A stretch of 64,000 bases of DNA from Chrysogorgia sp. JL179-B06 (taxonomy: Eukaryota > Cnidaria > Anthozoa > Scleralcyonacea > Chrysogorgiidae), in contig JAYKKM010000339.1 of the NCBI GenBank assembly GCA_035772405.1, positions 1,576,001-1,640,000 on the forward strand. The letters run 5' to 3'. The position numbers were made by a program, and so were the translations under genes. How positions within the stretch are numbered: the stretch's first letter is position 1; each line of letters opens with the position of its first letter. The notes below the pieces were generated by a model, which was not told where the DNA came from, made no database searches, and saw only the letters and a program-made list of their open reading frames with translations. Positions 45,607 through 53,429 of the stretch are shown piece by piece.

Positions 45607-47974
45607 GCGAAGGTCGATCATTTACACCGGACTCTTTGACGAAGGCTCATTAGACCTCGCCCTTCACACTATTTTGGCAGTACACCAACCTTTTTAGTGT
45701 ATTTGATTTCGGTATTTCTACACTGCCTACGCAGGCACAACACATTTAGATAGATATATTCAATAAAAGCATACTAGTAATCCAATGTCTAATACCAACA
45801 CTGCATTATGATTGGCTACGATATACTCGTTATCTAAGTTCTCGATCGATATCAAAGTGACAAGTGACCCGACAAGGAGGAGTTTTTCGCCAAAAAAACA
45901 ATGTTTATGTCTCGTTTTTTGAAATAATTTTTAAGAAATAACAAACATATAAGTTTGATTTTACTAAAACAATAACATTATTCACTTTCAATATCTATGA
46001 GCTGATATAGTTTGGATAGAGTGCTCAATACACAATACTTATAAGACAGCTGTATATAGATCGGAACTAACATTAAAACGTCTTGTGTGTCACTATACAC
46101 AATCTTTGTGATCATCAGGCCCGGTCTTCTGGTCGCACGAACTCTTGAAACTCCGAGTAGTGGCACACGACAGTTAAGTTTATTGTTAAATATATAAATA
46201 TTTGTCAAAAATACGCCAGTGCAGGTACCAGGAATTGATAATTCGTCACGTTTGAGAGTTCCGGCGAAAGACAAAGTTGTTTTTATTAGCCAGAGTTTTT
46301 CCTGTCACTCCCGAGTCGTCTGTAGTATCGTCTGTCTACTCCAAGCTCTCCCACATTCACTACAGCATTGTATATATTGTAGTATATTTGTAGTATATTT
46401 GTCGTGTTTAATAACAAGCAGTATATATGTTAATACATATATAGCTTATTATTAAACACGACAAATATACTCAAGTGGCTTATATAACATTACATAATAA
46501 TCCACATATGAATAGATGTTGAACACGCGATGGCACGAGCATAGTGTCTAAATTAAAGGATGGTTTCCACTCGGAAATGTTCCTCAGGACCGGACAGGAA
46601 AGCTTCCTTTGTCTTGTGATCTCTTGGTCGGAACGAATATGACAGAGGGAACTTTTCCTCAGTGGAAACCAGCCCGTAAAAAGCTTAACATCTTCATAAG
46701 TGATTATATAGAAACATAACAAATACATGCATAAGCCAGTGCCTATATGTATATCTAATTTATATTGTATTATATATATATATATATCAAATATCTAAAA
46801 AGGTTGGTGTACTGCAGAAATAGCGTGTATAAGTTGTCTAACGTTTCGAGCGAAGCTGGACCTTCGTCAGACTGAATGAAATGTAAAGTGAAATAATTAA
46901 AGTAAAGTGAAATCATGATTTCACTTTACGTTTCACTCTGTGACGAAGGGTCTTCGCTCGAAACGTTAGACAACTTACACGCTATTTCGGCAGTACACCA
47001 ACCTTTTTAGATATTTGATTTATATTTCTACGGCTGCCTACGCAGCACCACACGTTTTAGCACGGACAATACATGGACGATCGTCAAGCTCATATCATCA
47101 GAAAAATGTTTCTGAGTCCCGTACAGGAATCGAACTCTAACCATTGAGCTACTGAGACTCAGATGGTTATAAGCTATAGTGAAGGTTACAACGAATGTAC
47201 TTGTTCCATTGATATATGTTTACCCTACTGTGGTAGTCACTATAATTTATATAGACATTGTTACAAATCCAAGCTCCCGCATTTAAGCGGCTGCGTTACT
47301 GAATACTGATGATATAGTGACTGCCACATAGGCAGTACATATATCAATTGAACCAGTACATCATTGTAACCTTCGCTCTCCATCTGAGTCTTGGTAGCTC
47401 AATGGTTAGAGCGTCTCACACCAGCAATCCGAGAAGGTTATATAATGCAGGTTCGATTCCTGTCCTGGACTCTGACTAAACATTTCTCTGAGGATATATG
47501 AGCTTGACAACCGTCAATGGATCGTCTGTATATATTATATTGTGTTGTTCAATGAATGATCTACGCGTAAGCCGATATACAAATCATAATATACAAATTA
47601 TGGCCGCATATAGCGTACTACCAATGTCTACAATGCTTCATATGTTAGAAACTAATATATATAATACATAACTTGTAAGTTACTATACGATGATATGCCA
47701 CATTGATTGATAATTATGCCTATATACATGAAGTGCATTCTATGTGACAAATCACTATATACATGATACACACTATAGCTCAAATACTACACACTAGATC
47801 AAATGCTACACACTATAGTTATAAGTTAAGGTTAGAAACCTGAGAGATATGTGGTATACATGTTATTACTTACATTGGATTATTTGGATCCCATACAACA
47901 GCAGGTAGATAATATGCCCCATGAGTAACAACAAGTATGCAACCAAAAAGTATCGTCAACCCAAGTCTATGCAT
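33836..47974 (-). CDS. Ephrin with fibronectin type III domain, transmembrane helix and acidic tail
   Basis: Predicted membrane-bound Eph-receptor ligand. Minus-strand exons: 47974-47874, 40169-39976, 38385-38263, 38175-38044, a micro-exon (37667-37620 and/or 37234-37187), 36747-36457, 35534-35364, 34781-34734 and 34035-33836. The first intron is phase 2, all others phase 1, and all join in frame: 435 residues with one micro-exon. Order: signal peptide (MHRLGLTILFGCILVVTHG); ephrin domain from VVWDPNNP to about residue 180, with four cysteines in FLCP, DDVCD, KVCK and KTCT plus KYGKDYIFF, equivalent to the family's F.PG.DYYYIS; three more cysteines; FN3 domain; helix; 100-residue tail. Ordinary ephrins run from the domain through a short linker to a GPI signal or helix, so the FN3 domain is unusual. 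The 7.7-kb first intron and later introns are full of repeats. A second ephrin diverges from it. Exon calls are firm; transcript continuity is inferred from phase. Confidence 0.85.
34135..34615 (-). repeat. tRNA-like tandem array, minus orientation
   Basis: About 5.5 units of the 83-bp repeat on the minus strand, alternating two subtypes (TACATATGTGTACAACC versus TACATGTGTACAACC; TGACTAGTGAG versus TGACCAGTGAG), which suggests duplication in pairs. It lies in the last intron of the ephrin-FN3 gene. Confidence 0.9.
34734..34781 (-). CDS. Small cytoplasmic exon of the ephrin-FN3 gene
   Basis: 48 bp, phase 1 on both sides, acceptor TTTTCTTCAG, donor G|GTTGGT. It encodes TQDKLDGASVRLEQR between the juxtamembrane basic residues and the terminal exon. 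Being symmetric, it could be skipped without frame change. Confidence 0.7.
35036..35320 (+). mobile_element. tRNA-derived SINE with GGGTACTCTGGTTTCCTCC tail
   Basis: GTGGTACAGTGGGTAGCACA resembles an A box and GGTTCGATTCC at 35103-35113 is an exact B box. The body continues into TTTTCTCCGGGTACTCTGGT, a motif shared with other SINEs here (45030 and 49190). Confidence 0.7.
35364..35534 (-). CDS. Transmembrane exon of the ephrin-FN3 gene
   Basis: Acceptor TTTTTCTTCAG, donor A|GTAAGA, 171 bp, phase 1 to 1. It encodes a short linker (GPPSYLPLKENKQTTID), a single hydrophobic helix (MLSMVIGIAIGIAIGIVIGI, then AVTVCCVYC) and a basic stop-transfer KKRMMQRRK. The helix is an I-G-I/V-A repeat, coded by nearly identical ATTGGTATCGCC units, with small-residue spacing that could favour helix packing. 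The inner cysteines are candidate acylation sites. Confidence 0.85.
35750..36415 (+). repeat. tRNA-like array split by a SINE (35936-36187)
   Basis: 83-bp tRNA-like units at 35755-35935 and 36188-36415 are interrupted by a SINE beginning TGTTGTGGTCTAGTGGTCAC, with B-box-like GGTTCAAATCC, TCTTCTCGGATAACGACCTT and tail TAAATCTAATAAACTATAAA. It lies in the ephrin-FN3 intron between the FN3 and transmembrane exons. Confidence 0.85.
36457..36747 (-). CDS. Fibronectin type III exon of the ephrin-FN3 gene
   Basis: 291 bp, phase 1 to 1, one complete FN3 domain in one exon. Landmarks: proline start (TAPWQVHVGKIT), B-strand tryptophan (MDVIWEKP), C-strand tyrosines (ITYYSICYR), the LLPSVEYRIRVKA motif with the conserved tyrosine, and a final NYSEEIRGSTIR. 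Cysteines in ICYR, RENCKE and HTCKG could form a disulphide. Three N-glycosylation sequons are seen (NTT, NIT, NYS). Symmetric phase-1 flanks are the usual state of shuffled FN3 modules. A (TA)n tract follows the donor closely. Confidence 0.9.
37187..37234 (-). CDS. Micro-exon copy A of the ephrin-FN3 gene
   Basis: 48 bp, phase 1 to 1, acceptor CTTTTATTTATAG, donor CAG|GTACGC. It encodes VCAKKINQTSQTTDDS, a threonine/serine-rich spacer with one N-glycosylation sequon (NQT) and one cysteine, between the ephrin and FN3 domains. Splice-site quality and frame support it; transcript evidence is lacking. Confidence 0.6.
37620..37667 (-). CDS. Micro-exon copy B (GC donor)
   Basis: Duplicate of copy A differing in one residue (GGT for GAT near the end, so ...TTDGS). 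The donor is CAG|GCACGC, a GC site, so it is weaker or non-functional. Frame is kept whether A, B, both or neither is used. Confidence 0.45.
38044..38175 (-). CDS. Ephrin exon 4 (end of ephrin domain)
   Basis: 132 bp, phase 1 to 1. It begins ATSDGTEKSLNSSSKTCTMV, which aligns with the ephrin IS.PSG......C..L.V strand and supplies the fourth domain cysteine, then adds a cysteine-rich piece (IHFCTKNEVCSRSSCFLMGR) without a usual ephrin counterpart. The donor is AAAG|GTACAT; an earlier donor is possible, so the 3' end is less certain. Confidence 0.75.
38570..38710 (-). pseudogene. LINE 3'-end remnant in ephrin intron
   Basis: Minus-strand residues KFTGSKLWNSLPLNTK followed by SYFERSLPY match the RT C-terminal SKLWNSLP signature. 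Short and isolated. Confidence 0.6.
39225..39365. repeat. Short foldback (GAGAAAGAGGACTAGACCGG)
   Basis: AAAGGCCGAGAAAGAGGACT ... GTTCCAGTCCGAGGC is answered by GCCTAGGACTGGAACAAATC ... GACTAGACCGGG inverted. Hairpin with GAGGCGAAGCCT apex. Confidence 0.75.
39976..40169 (-). CDS. Ephrin exon 2 (core of ephrin domain)
   Basis: 194 bp, phase 2 to 1. It encodes VYWIDVVNVKTFDVLTFLCP and NHNLYVKEISPDITDFDDVC, matching the ephrin pattern I.V...D.L...CP ... YYLYMV...A...C. The first two domain cysteines are present. Same exon boundaries and phases as the + strand paralogue exon 62092-62291. Confidence 0.9.
40250..40470. mobile_element. Foldback MITE, ~85-bp arms
   Basis: AGTTCGTAATGTCGACTGAA ... 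GCGTCGGGATAAAACTT is answered by AAGTTTTATCCCGACGCAGA ... CAGTCAACATTACGATCTG. It lies about 80 bp upstream of the ephrin exon 2 acceptor. Confidence 0.8.
40498..40865 (+). repeat. TTATCC minisatellite with inverted copy of the micro-exon block
   Basis: The array flips orientation (GGATAATGAA at the ends, TTATCCTTCA inside). At 40547-40608 it holds a + strand copy of the micro-exon with its acceptor (TTCTTTTATTTATAGTTTGT), so it is inverted relative to the gene and lacks the GAGTCAAAC part. Confidence 0.8.
41010..41527. mobile_element. Mutator-like MITE copy 2 (518 bp, 10-bp TSD)
   Basis: Ends CAACCTCGTACCCAGGGCAT ... inverted CCCTGGGTACGAGGTTG. Direct CTGGTTAACC at 41000-41009 and 41528-41537. 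It shares CACCCAGAATTTCTGGGTGT and the internal GATATG(C)TAATTT region with copy 1. Confidence 0.85.
41572..42325. mobile_element. Two adjacent palindromic MITEs
   Basis: First (41572-41910): TTAAAGTGCCTATCTCACGT ... AAAACTCCATGAAGATGAAA inverted on both sides, with CACAAGAGGCATTCC-type loop sequence. Second (41955-42325): TATCTTGTCGTGCGAAAGTT ... CTATTCACAGGAAATGACGT is answered by ACGTCATTTCCCGTGAATAG ... GACAAGATATATT. The second shares CTGCTAAAGT and TTTACTATTCACAG with the 8.15-13.6 kb satellite. Confidence 0.8.
42575..42720 (+). mobile_element. Hammerhead-like foldback family, single arm
   Basis: CTCTGACGAATAGCTTTCGC then TCGAAACGTTAAATC: a CTGACGA box, AGC/GCT mini-stem and GAAAC box in ribozyme order. 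Same family as 46.8-47.06 and 58.8-58.9 kb; 45.6-45.75 and 55.9-56.0 kb carry related flanking text. Confidence 0.5.
43135..43750 (+). mobile_element. tRNA-Ala(AGC)-derived SINE, two tandem copies
   Basis: Copies at about 43180-43458 and 43459-43745. The head GGCTTCCGTAGCTCAGTGGT has a canonical A box. CTGCACTAGCATCGCAG folds as an anticodon arm with AGC (Ala), and GGGTTCAATTCCCAGC is the B box. The body reads AAGTTGCATTTTTCGCAACT. Copy 2 has an inserted base in the anticodon arm and a C-to-T change. Both lie in ephrin-FN3 intron 1 near a (TA)n tract. Confidence 0.85.
44560..44845 (+). mobile_element. tRNA-Ala SINE, internally deleted copy
   Basis: Same left flank (TAGTTTAATCGAGTGAAATG) and body as 43180, but the anticodon arm and B box are deleted (GAGCACTGCG|CCGGAAGGCC). 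It would lack internal pol III promotion. It ends in (TA)n. Confidence 0.8.
44890..45215 (-). mobile_element. tRNA-like SINE with GAGAAAACCCACGACTTTCG motif
   Basis: GTTCGAATCCTGTGTTCGGA at 44951-44970 reads as a B box on the + strand. TTTTCTCAGGGTTCTCCGGT and ATAAATTGTCCATGTTGTAA follow. 49010-49345 is the same family in opposite orientation. TATATAAATAGC plus (TA)n ends it. Strand assignment is uncertain. Confidence 0.6.
45425..45610. repeat. Foldback followed by (TA)n
   Basis: TTTACAACATTCGCGTCCGT ... TACAAGCTCTTGATCGCCTT is answered by CGGCTCGAGCTTGTATATCC ... CATGTTGTAAATA. Then about 36 TA units at 45531-45602. Confidence 0.8.
46795..47060. mobile_element. Foldback with two inverted hammerhead-like motifs
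   Basis: Arms carry GGTTGGTGTACTGC(A/C)GAAAT and TTGTCTAACGTTTCGAGCGA on one side and the inverse on the other. Each arm contains GACGAAG-...-CGCTCGAAACGTTAGAC. The right flank TTCTACGGCTGCCTACGCAG recurs at 45.72 kb. Confidence 0.6.
47065..47545. mobile_element. Pair of tRNA-derived SINEs in opposite orientation
   Basis: 47075-47190 is minus (TACAGGAATCGAACTCTAAC with a deleted B-box side). 47340-47530 is plus (GAGTCTTGGTAGCTCAATGG, AGGTTCGATTCCTGTCC). Both carry the GAGCTTGAC(G/A)A(T/C)CGTC tail. TATATCAATGGAACAAGTAC-type sequences between them are inverted, so the pair forms a larger hairpin. Confidence 0.7.
47874..47974 (-). CDS. Ephrin-FN3 exon 1: signal peptide
   Basis: ATG at 47974, donor AT|GTAAGT, phase 2. 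MHRLGLTILFGCILVVTHG is a typical cleavable signal, followed by AYYLPAVVWDPNNP, matching the ephrin opening (..YWN..NP). The + strand paralogue exon at 56774 has the same layout and phase. The 7.7-kb intron after it makes linkage the longest inference in the model, but phase and homology fit. Confidence 0.85.
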
Positions 47975-47999
47975 AATCAGAGTGTGTATATATTTGTTG

Positions 48000-49990
48000 A
48001 ATAATCTCGTATCATCCAGCAAGTGTGTTCATTCGATGCCAATTTGTATCTACTCGGCCGTTTGTAATTCTATGTCGATGGCTCATATGACTGTAGGTTT
48101 TAAAACCAATTCATTTCAATGTTGTTTGAAGCAAGGTTGCAGTTAAAAAAGGATGTGTGATACTATTATGTTTTCGCAAAGCGGATGGAACTAGAGATCA
48201 CTACCTCTCTTAAATTCTGAATATTCATGACGTGTATGAACCTATAAAAAACGTGAACGAGACGCACCTTTGACTGATTGGTATTCACATTTAATTACAA
48301 TAATGTTTATGCAAACTGCATCAGGTAATCGTTGACTCAAAGAATGGTTAAATGCAACGAGCTCGATCTGAAAAAACAATTGCTAAGATCGCATCCAGCG
48401 TTAAACTCCGAGTAGCAAACAAACTTTTAAGCGACATTTTCCTGTATTAAGCTCTACCTTATATGGTATCGAGCACTCATAGATCGTGAACAGTTTTAAG
48501 TTTTATCCTCTCGCAAGTGAGGGTGATAATCTCGCCGCGGCACTGTAAGGGATCCATTTCTCACTAAAGATTTGTATGTATATATATATATATATATATG
48601 GTCAAATATATGTATATGAAAATTTGACTCCCCCAACCGGGAATCGAAACCCGAGGTCTCCGAATCAACGCATCGGCGCTCTAACCACTGAGCTATCGAG
48701 ACACGGTCAGAACAGTCAAACATCATATACATATTTATACATCGCCCCGACTCTCAAATCTCTACAGGAAGACATCTCATCTTCGACGAAGTAGAGCAAA
48801 GCCTCTCGCAGGACTTCCTCAAGTAGCGAGATTATCACCAGCTCTTGTATACAGGAGGCTTTACAACAATTTTCTTTAGATGAAGAGAGGATTTATTAAT
48901 GGTTAAATATATGTATATGAAAATTTGACTGCCCCTTTCGATTCCCGGTTGACCATTAATAAATCCTCTCTTCATCTAAAGAAAATATATATACATAATG
49001 TTTACTATTTATATAGCGCAAATTAGCATGTGTATATGATCAAATGCGCTTTACAACATGGACAATTTATTCTATTATATTCAGTACCCAGTACCCCAGT
49101 CAACCAACCTTAGCTATTTATGTTTACAGTTTTTATCATCATTAGTTTTCCTAACTATTTATCCTAACCCGCTCCGTCAACTTCCCTGTGGGAGGAAACC
49201 GGAGAACCCCGAGAAAACCCACGACTTTCGTTTCGGCAGAGTGTTGACCAACTCTTTCCACGTGCGATCAAATGTCCGAGCACAGGTTTCGAACTCTTGA
49301 CCTCAGAGGTAGGAGGCAGTGACCCTGACCACCGAAGCCCCTATATATATATATATATATTTATTTATTTGAGCGGAGCATGGCAGGATGAACTCCTTAT
49401 AAGGAAGTAAAAAGTCGTTTTGGGTGATCCGTTTGAATCGGACAATATTTGAGCAAGCGAAGGGCGGCGAGTGGTGATCTGACGAACTACATAAAGAGGT
49501 TGTTACGAAGGGTATACACATTTGCGTAATATAATAGGCACCGCGTATGTTATGTATTCAGACTCAGTAATTCCAAATCTGTTTTCAGAATTGAAAACGG
49601 TTAAATATTGATCGAAATAACGGTTAAAATAATATACGATGAGGCGGCTGACTCATTGCCGAATAATTTCTAAGTACATTATGAACCGTTTTTACGAAGG
49701 GTATGCACATTCTCGTACTATAATAGACACGTGTTTTTATTTAGACTCGGTAATTCCAAAACTGTTTTCATAATTGAAATCGAGTAAATATTGGCCGAGA
49801 TAACGTTCAAAATCTACGTACGACGAATCAGCCTTGGGATTTGTTATCGACCGACGCGGTCTGCGCACGGGGGACCATGGATGGGGAAAAGAAACTGTAG
49901 GGGTGGGGTGGGGTGGGGAGGTTAGAAAGGGCGAGCAAGGGGTTATTGCGGAAGGTAGTTCTAGTGCATGGGAGGTGAATAGGAAATTAG
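48000..49990. other. Inter-ephrin region, left part: SINE relics, no gene
   Basis: 48625-48710: minus-strand tRNA-like SINE head (GGGAATCGAAACCCGAGGTC, ACCACTGAGCTATCGAGACA). 48890-48960 repeats AAATATATGTATATGAAAAT from it in part. 49010-49345: SINE of the 44.9-kb family. 49500-49830: two diverged copies of a TTACGAAGGGTATRCACATT block. No exon is seen. Confidence 0.6.
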
Positions 49991-50009
49991 GTGAGAAGTG
50001 TTTTTATCC

Positions 50010-50325
50010 GCCCTGGCTAGATAAAAACAATAACTTCAGAGGGATTCAACAAAAGAAATCGTTCGTTAAGCCCATGATGGGGATGAATGCAGGTTCCAAG
50101 TTTGAAAATGAGACGCTTTTCTTGTCTTTTACGGCAATCATCTCCACCGGAAATGGGCGAGATGGCACTATCCTTCATGTCCGAAATCGAAATATTGGTA
50201 CTCATGTTGAAATGTCGGGCGACAGGTTTCAAGGTTTGTCAACATTATCGTTCGTTACGCAGCGAAGATGTTCAGCAAGTCAGAGAGACGCGCCGGCCAG
50301 TTTCACCGATGTAGTGTAAATTATC
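50010..50325 (-). pseudogene. Degraded Penelope-like GIY-YIG remnant
   Basis: On the minus strand HYIGETGRRVSLT, then after stops and shifts KPVARHFNMSTNISISDMKD and GTCIHPHHGLNERF follow the order of retroelement GIY-YIG domains (YIGETGR ... HFN ... GLNE). In-frame stops make it dead. Different subfamily from 22.0 kb. Confidence 0.65.
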
Positions 50326-50729
50326 GATCTTCAGATTAAAAAAATACAATCGATTTACATGTGAGTTCAGATGGTATAAAAAGTTAAAGAAGGTAAAATA
50401 AAGACCAATACTAACAATGTTTTAAAAATATTTACAAAAATAATTAGTTTAATTACGTTGTTAAAAATATTATAGGTCGAGCAATAAAAGATTGTTTGTG
50501 TCTCTCTGTTCTCAATAATATAGCGTAACTGCCTTGATTATAGTTTGTCTCAAATCATAACGATGGTCTGTAGGCGCAGGCTACAGGATATGATCATGGC
50601 TACTTTCTACTCATTATGACCCTTTTGGCATATATATATATGAATATATTAGAACTGGTGAAGTGACGGCTTGTGAGATTATATGTAATATATATGTGTA
50701 GATATGCATCAAGCCTATATACCTCCTAT

Positions 50730-51060
50730 AGTCCCTGACGGGAATCGAACCCGTAACCTTCTGATTGCCGGTGAGACGCTCTAACCATTGAGCCACACGA
50801 ACTCAGATGGAGAGCGATGGTTAATGGTCCCATGTGATATGTGTGATATGCCTACTCTTTCGAGTCTCAACGTATTGTGTTCAGTTAATATTAACTGCAA
50901 GTTATATGTGAAGTTATCTGCAAGTTAATATTAACTGAACACGATACGTTAAGACTCGAAAGAGTAGGCATATCACACATATCACATCGGACCATCAATT
51001 AACCTTCGCTCTCCATCTGAGTTCGTGTGGCTCAATGGTTAGAGCGTCTCACCGGATATA
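50730..51060. mobile_element. tRNA-derived SINEs, inverted pair
   Basis: 50735-50830 (minus: CGGGAATCGAACCCGTAACC, GCTCTAACCATTGAGCCAC) and 51000-51050 (plus: GAGTTCGTGTGGCTCAATGG). The intervening CTTTCGAGTCTCAACGTATT is also inverted, so the block is a ~300-bp hairpin. Confidence 0.75.
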
Positions 51061-51375
51061 TATACAGTATATGTTGAAAGGATTTATGGTGAAGGAAAAT
51101 TTCGAGTGTCGGAATACATACATTTTAAGACCAAACTGGGACCAGTGGCGAAAAATGCAACTTCAAGGCCTTCCGGCTGGAATTGAAGCAGTGCTCCGAC
51201 CACTGAGCTACGGAAACCGTTGCCGAGAGCCTAGTCACGAGTTCTGTATATATGGTGGTAATGCCGGGATAAGATTCTGGGTATATTATAGGTAATATTT
51301 GGCATTTCACTCGATCAAACTACATGTTGAAAGGATTTATGGTGAAGGAAAATTTCGAGTGTCGGAATACAGTAT
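51058..51375 (-). mobile_element. tRNA-Ala SINE, minus orientation
   Basis: Inverse of the 43.2-kb family: CTTCAAGGCCTTCCGGCTGG, CACTGAGCTACGGAAACCGT and AATGCCGGGATAAGATTCTG. The anticodon arm is deleted. Confidence 0.8.
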
Positions 51376-51394
51376 ATATATAAGCCCTATTTAT

Positions 51395-51600
51395 TTATTT
51401 CATCTCGTCTTACTCTTTGCATCATCCTGTATTCTTCTAGCCTCTCGCAAACATGGTAAGTTATCCCTGGCCAAGCCAAGAAGGCTTCGACTCCTGGTCT
51501 GTACACGATCTATTTCGTCCTGTAGATAACCTGCAGGAAGGCCTCCCCAAAGGGGGGAGGCATACTCTAATATTGGTCTGATTTGTGATATATAAGGAAA
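51395..51600 (-). pseudogene. LINE reverse-transcriptase C-terminal fragment
   Basis: Uninterrupted on the minus strand: YISQIRPILEYASPLWGGLP, YLQDEIDRVQTRSRSLLGLA, LREARRIQDDAKSKTR. This is the thumb-like tail of CR1/L2-type RTs. The core with the FADD motif is absent. Confidence 0.85.
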
Positions 51601-51813
51601 TGCAGTAAATGATGTTGGAGGAAGTGCATGTAAACTACTATTCCTAATAACGAAATTTAGGTCCGGAAATACAGGTTGCGGAGTTCAGGAAAAACAAGTA
51701 TAACAACGGAGGCAAAGCAACAAGAAAAAATCCCCGCTGGAGCTGGTGAATTTTGGCGGAGGACACTACTAAATTATCCCGAATATTTTTATTTCGTCGA
51801 AAAGAGATATTCA

Positions 51814-51853
<40 letters not shown>

Positions 51854-52009
51854 ACTGACTGACTGACAACGGCGAAAGAGAATCCCGATATTGTGGTTGA
51901 TAACGCAAAGGATTGTGGTTGAAAATCGAGTCAAGATTTTTTGCGCCTTGAATTATGAATCGCTGCGCAGCAATTAATTATAGAGCGAAGTGCTCTCGGG
52001 ATAATCCTC

Positions 52010-52440
52010 CCTATGCTTTCCTATAATGAATACCTCGACGCCCTGAACATGGATACCCTTTATGAAAGAAGAAGACGCCTACGCCTATACCAGATGTACA
52101 AATCTGTCCTTGATACTGGTAACAAGTTGACTGATGGTCTTTTGCCAGAACTGAAAGTGCACAACTATTCCTTAAGAAACAAACGAACTTTTTCACGTTT
52201 TAAGTGTAGAACTGAACGCTTCTCCAAAAGTGTTATACCTAAATCCATATAAGCACTTGGGGCAATTGTGTTTCTTATAATTAGCTATTAACTTAGGTTT
52301 TTAATAATTATCGTGCTATTGTTTTATCAATGTATTTTTAAAACATAGAGAACTTTGTTATATTTAATAACTCATGTAAAATCACGTTTTTAGACTGCGT
52401 TTCTCGCAATACCAGTTGATTGTTTAATAAATTCAATTCA
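52010..52440 (+). pseudogene. LINE 3' end with poly(A) signal
   Basis: Frame to the stop at 52250: YLDALNMDTLYERRRRLRL, YQMYKSVLDTGNKL, HNYSLRNKRTFSRFK, RTERFSKSVIPKSI, a CR1/RTE-like RT terminus. A 3' UTR with AATAAA near 52426 and TTCAATTCAATT repeats follows. Confidence 0.85.
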
Positions 52441-53425
52441 ATTACTTGGAACTGGGTTCACAGTTTTTGTTTCATTGTTTGTCGGAATCTCCCATCACAT
52501 CCTATTTTTAAGCCATCAGCCATTGTGTTGCCGTCCATCACTCCATTCTATTTCTTCCCTGCAATAAAGAAGCGGAACAACCATCGTTTAACTGTAAGAG
52601 GAGCGGCAATTACGAAACACTCGCGTGCTTCGTATCACGGGACCAAAATTAAATGACCTTGACATTTGCTTACACAATATGGGGGAAGGATGGGCATGCA
52701 GCATCTATTTGCGAAGTATTGTATAGTGGTGAAACGAAAAGTTGATGACTATCAATACTGAACTAATACAAATTTTATCCGAAGCAAATTCTTCTCTTTG
52801 ATATAAACCAGCTGTTGTAGTGGTTATCACACATGTCTATGAGCTGGGAGACACAGGTTCAAATCCTGGGTCGGACCTCCACTCTTAAAAATAATTGAGG
52901 AGAAAGTGCTGCCTTTGCAATAATACCAGCAAATGGTAAGACTTTCGGGTCTTCTCGGATAACGACCTTAAATCGTAGGCCCTCGGAACCCCTATCAATT
53001 GGGCTTCTAGCCTGTTTTGGTATTCCGTTCACCTAAAAGAGTGATAAATATAATAAACTAAACTAAACTAAACTTGAAACTGAGTTCACGGTTTTCATTT
53101 TCTGTTTCATTGTTTCATTGTTTGTCGGAATCTCCCCAATCACATCCTATTTTTAAGCCATCAGCCATTGTGATATGCCGTCCATCCTCATTCTTCCCTG
53201 CTATAAAGAGCCGGAACAACCATCGTTTAACTGTAAGAGGAACGGCACCGCGCTTCGCATCAAGGGACCAAAAGGTCGACCTTGCATGACATTTGCTTAC
53301 AATGTCTATATGGAGATCGACGCGCAGTATGGGGGAAGGATGGGCAGCATGCATCTATTTGAGGAGTATTGTATAATATTCCAAGAATCAACTGTGACAT
53401 AGAACCTGGTGAAACGAAAAGTTGA
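52440..53425. repeat. Tandemly duplicated block split by a SINE (52812-53065)
   Basis: TTCATTGTTTGTCGGAATCT, CATCCTATTTTTAAGCCATC, GAACAACCATCGTTTAACTG and GGGGGAAGGATGGGC occur in the same order at about 52468-52700 and 53107-53345. A + strand SINE (GTCTATGAGCTGGGAGACAC, GGTTCAAATCC, TCTTCTCGGATAACGACCTT) lies between them. No gene is recognised in the duplicated part. Confidence 0.75.
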
Positions 53426-53429
53426 TGAG

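Noticed and set aside
49834..50319. 161-codon + strand frame
   Set aside because: Glycine-rich start without homology, and it overlaps a minus-strand GIY-YIG remnant whose residues are recognisable.
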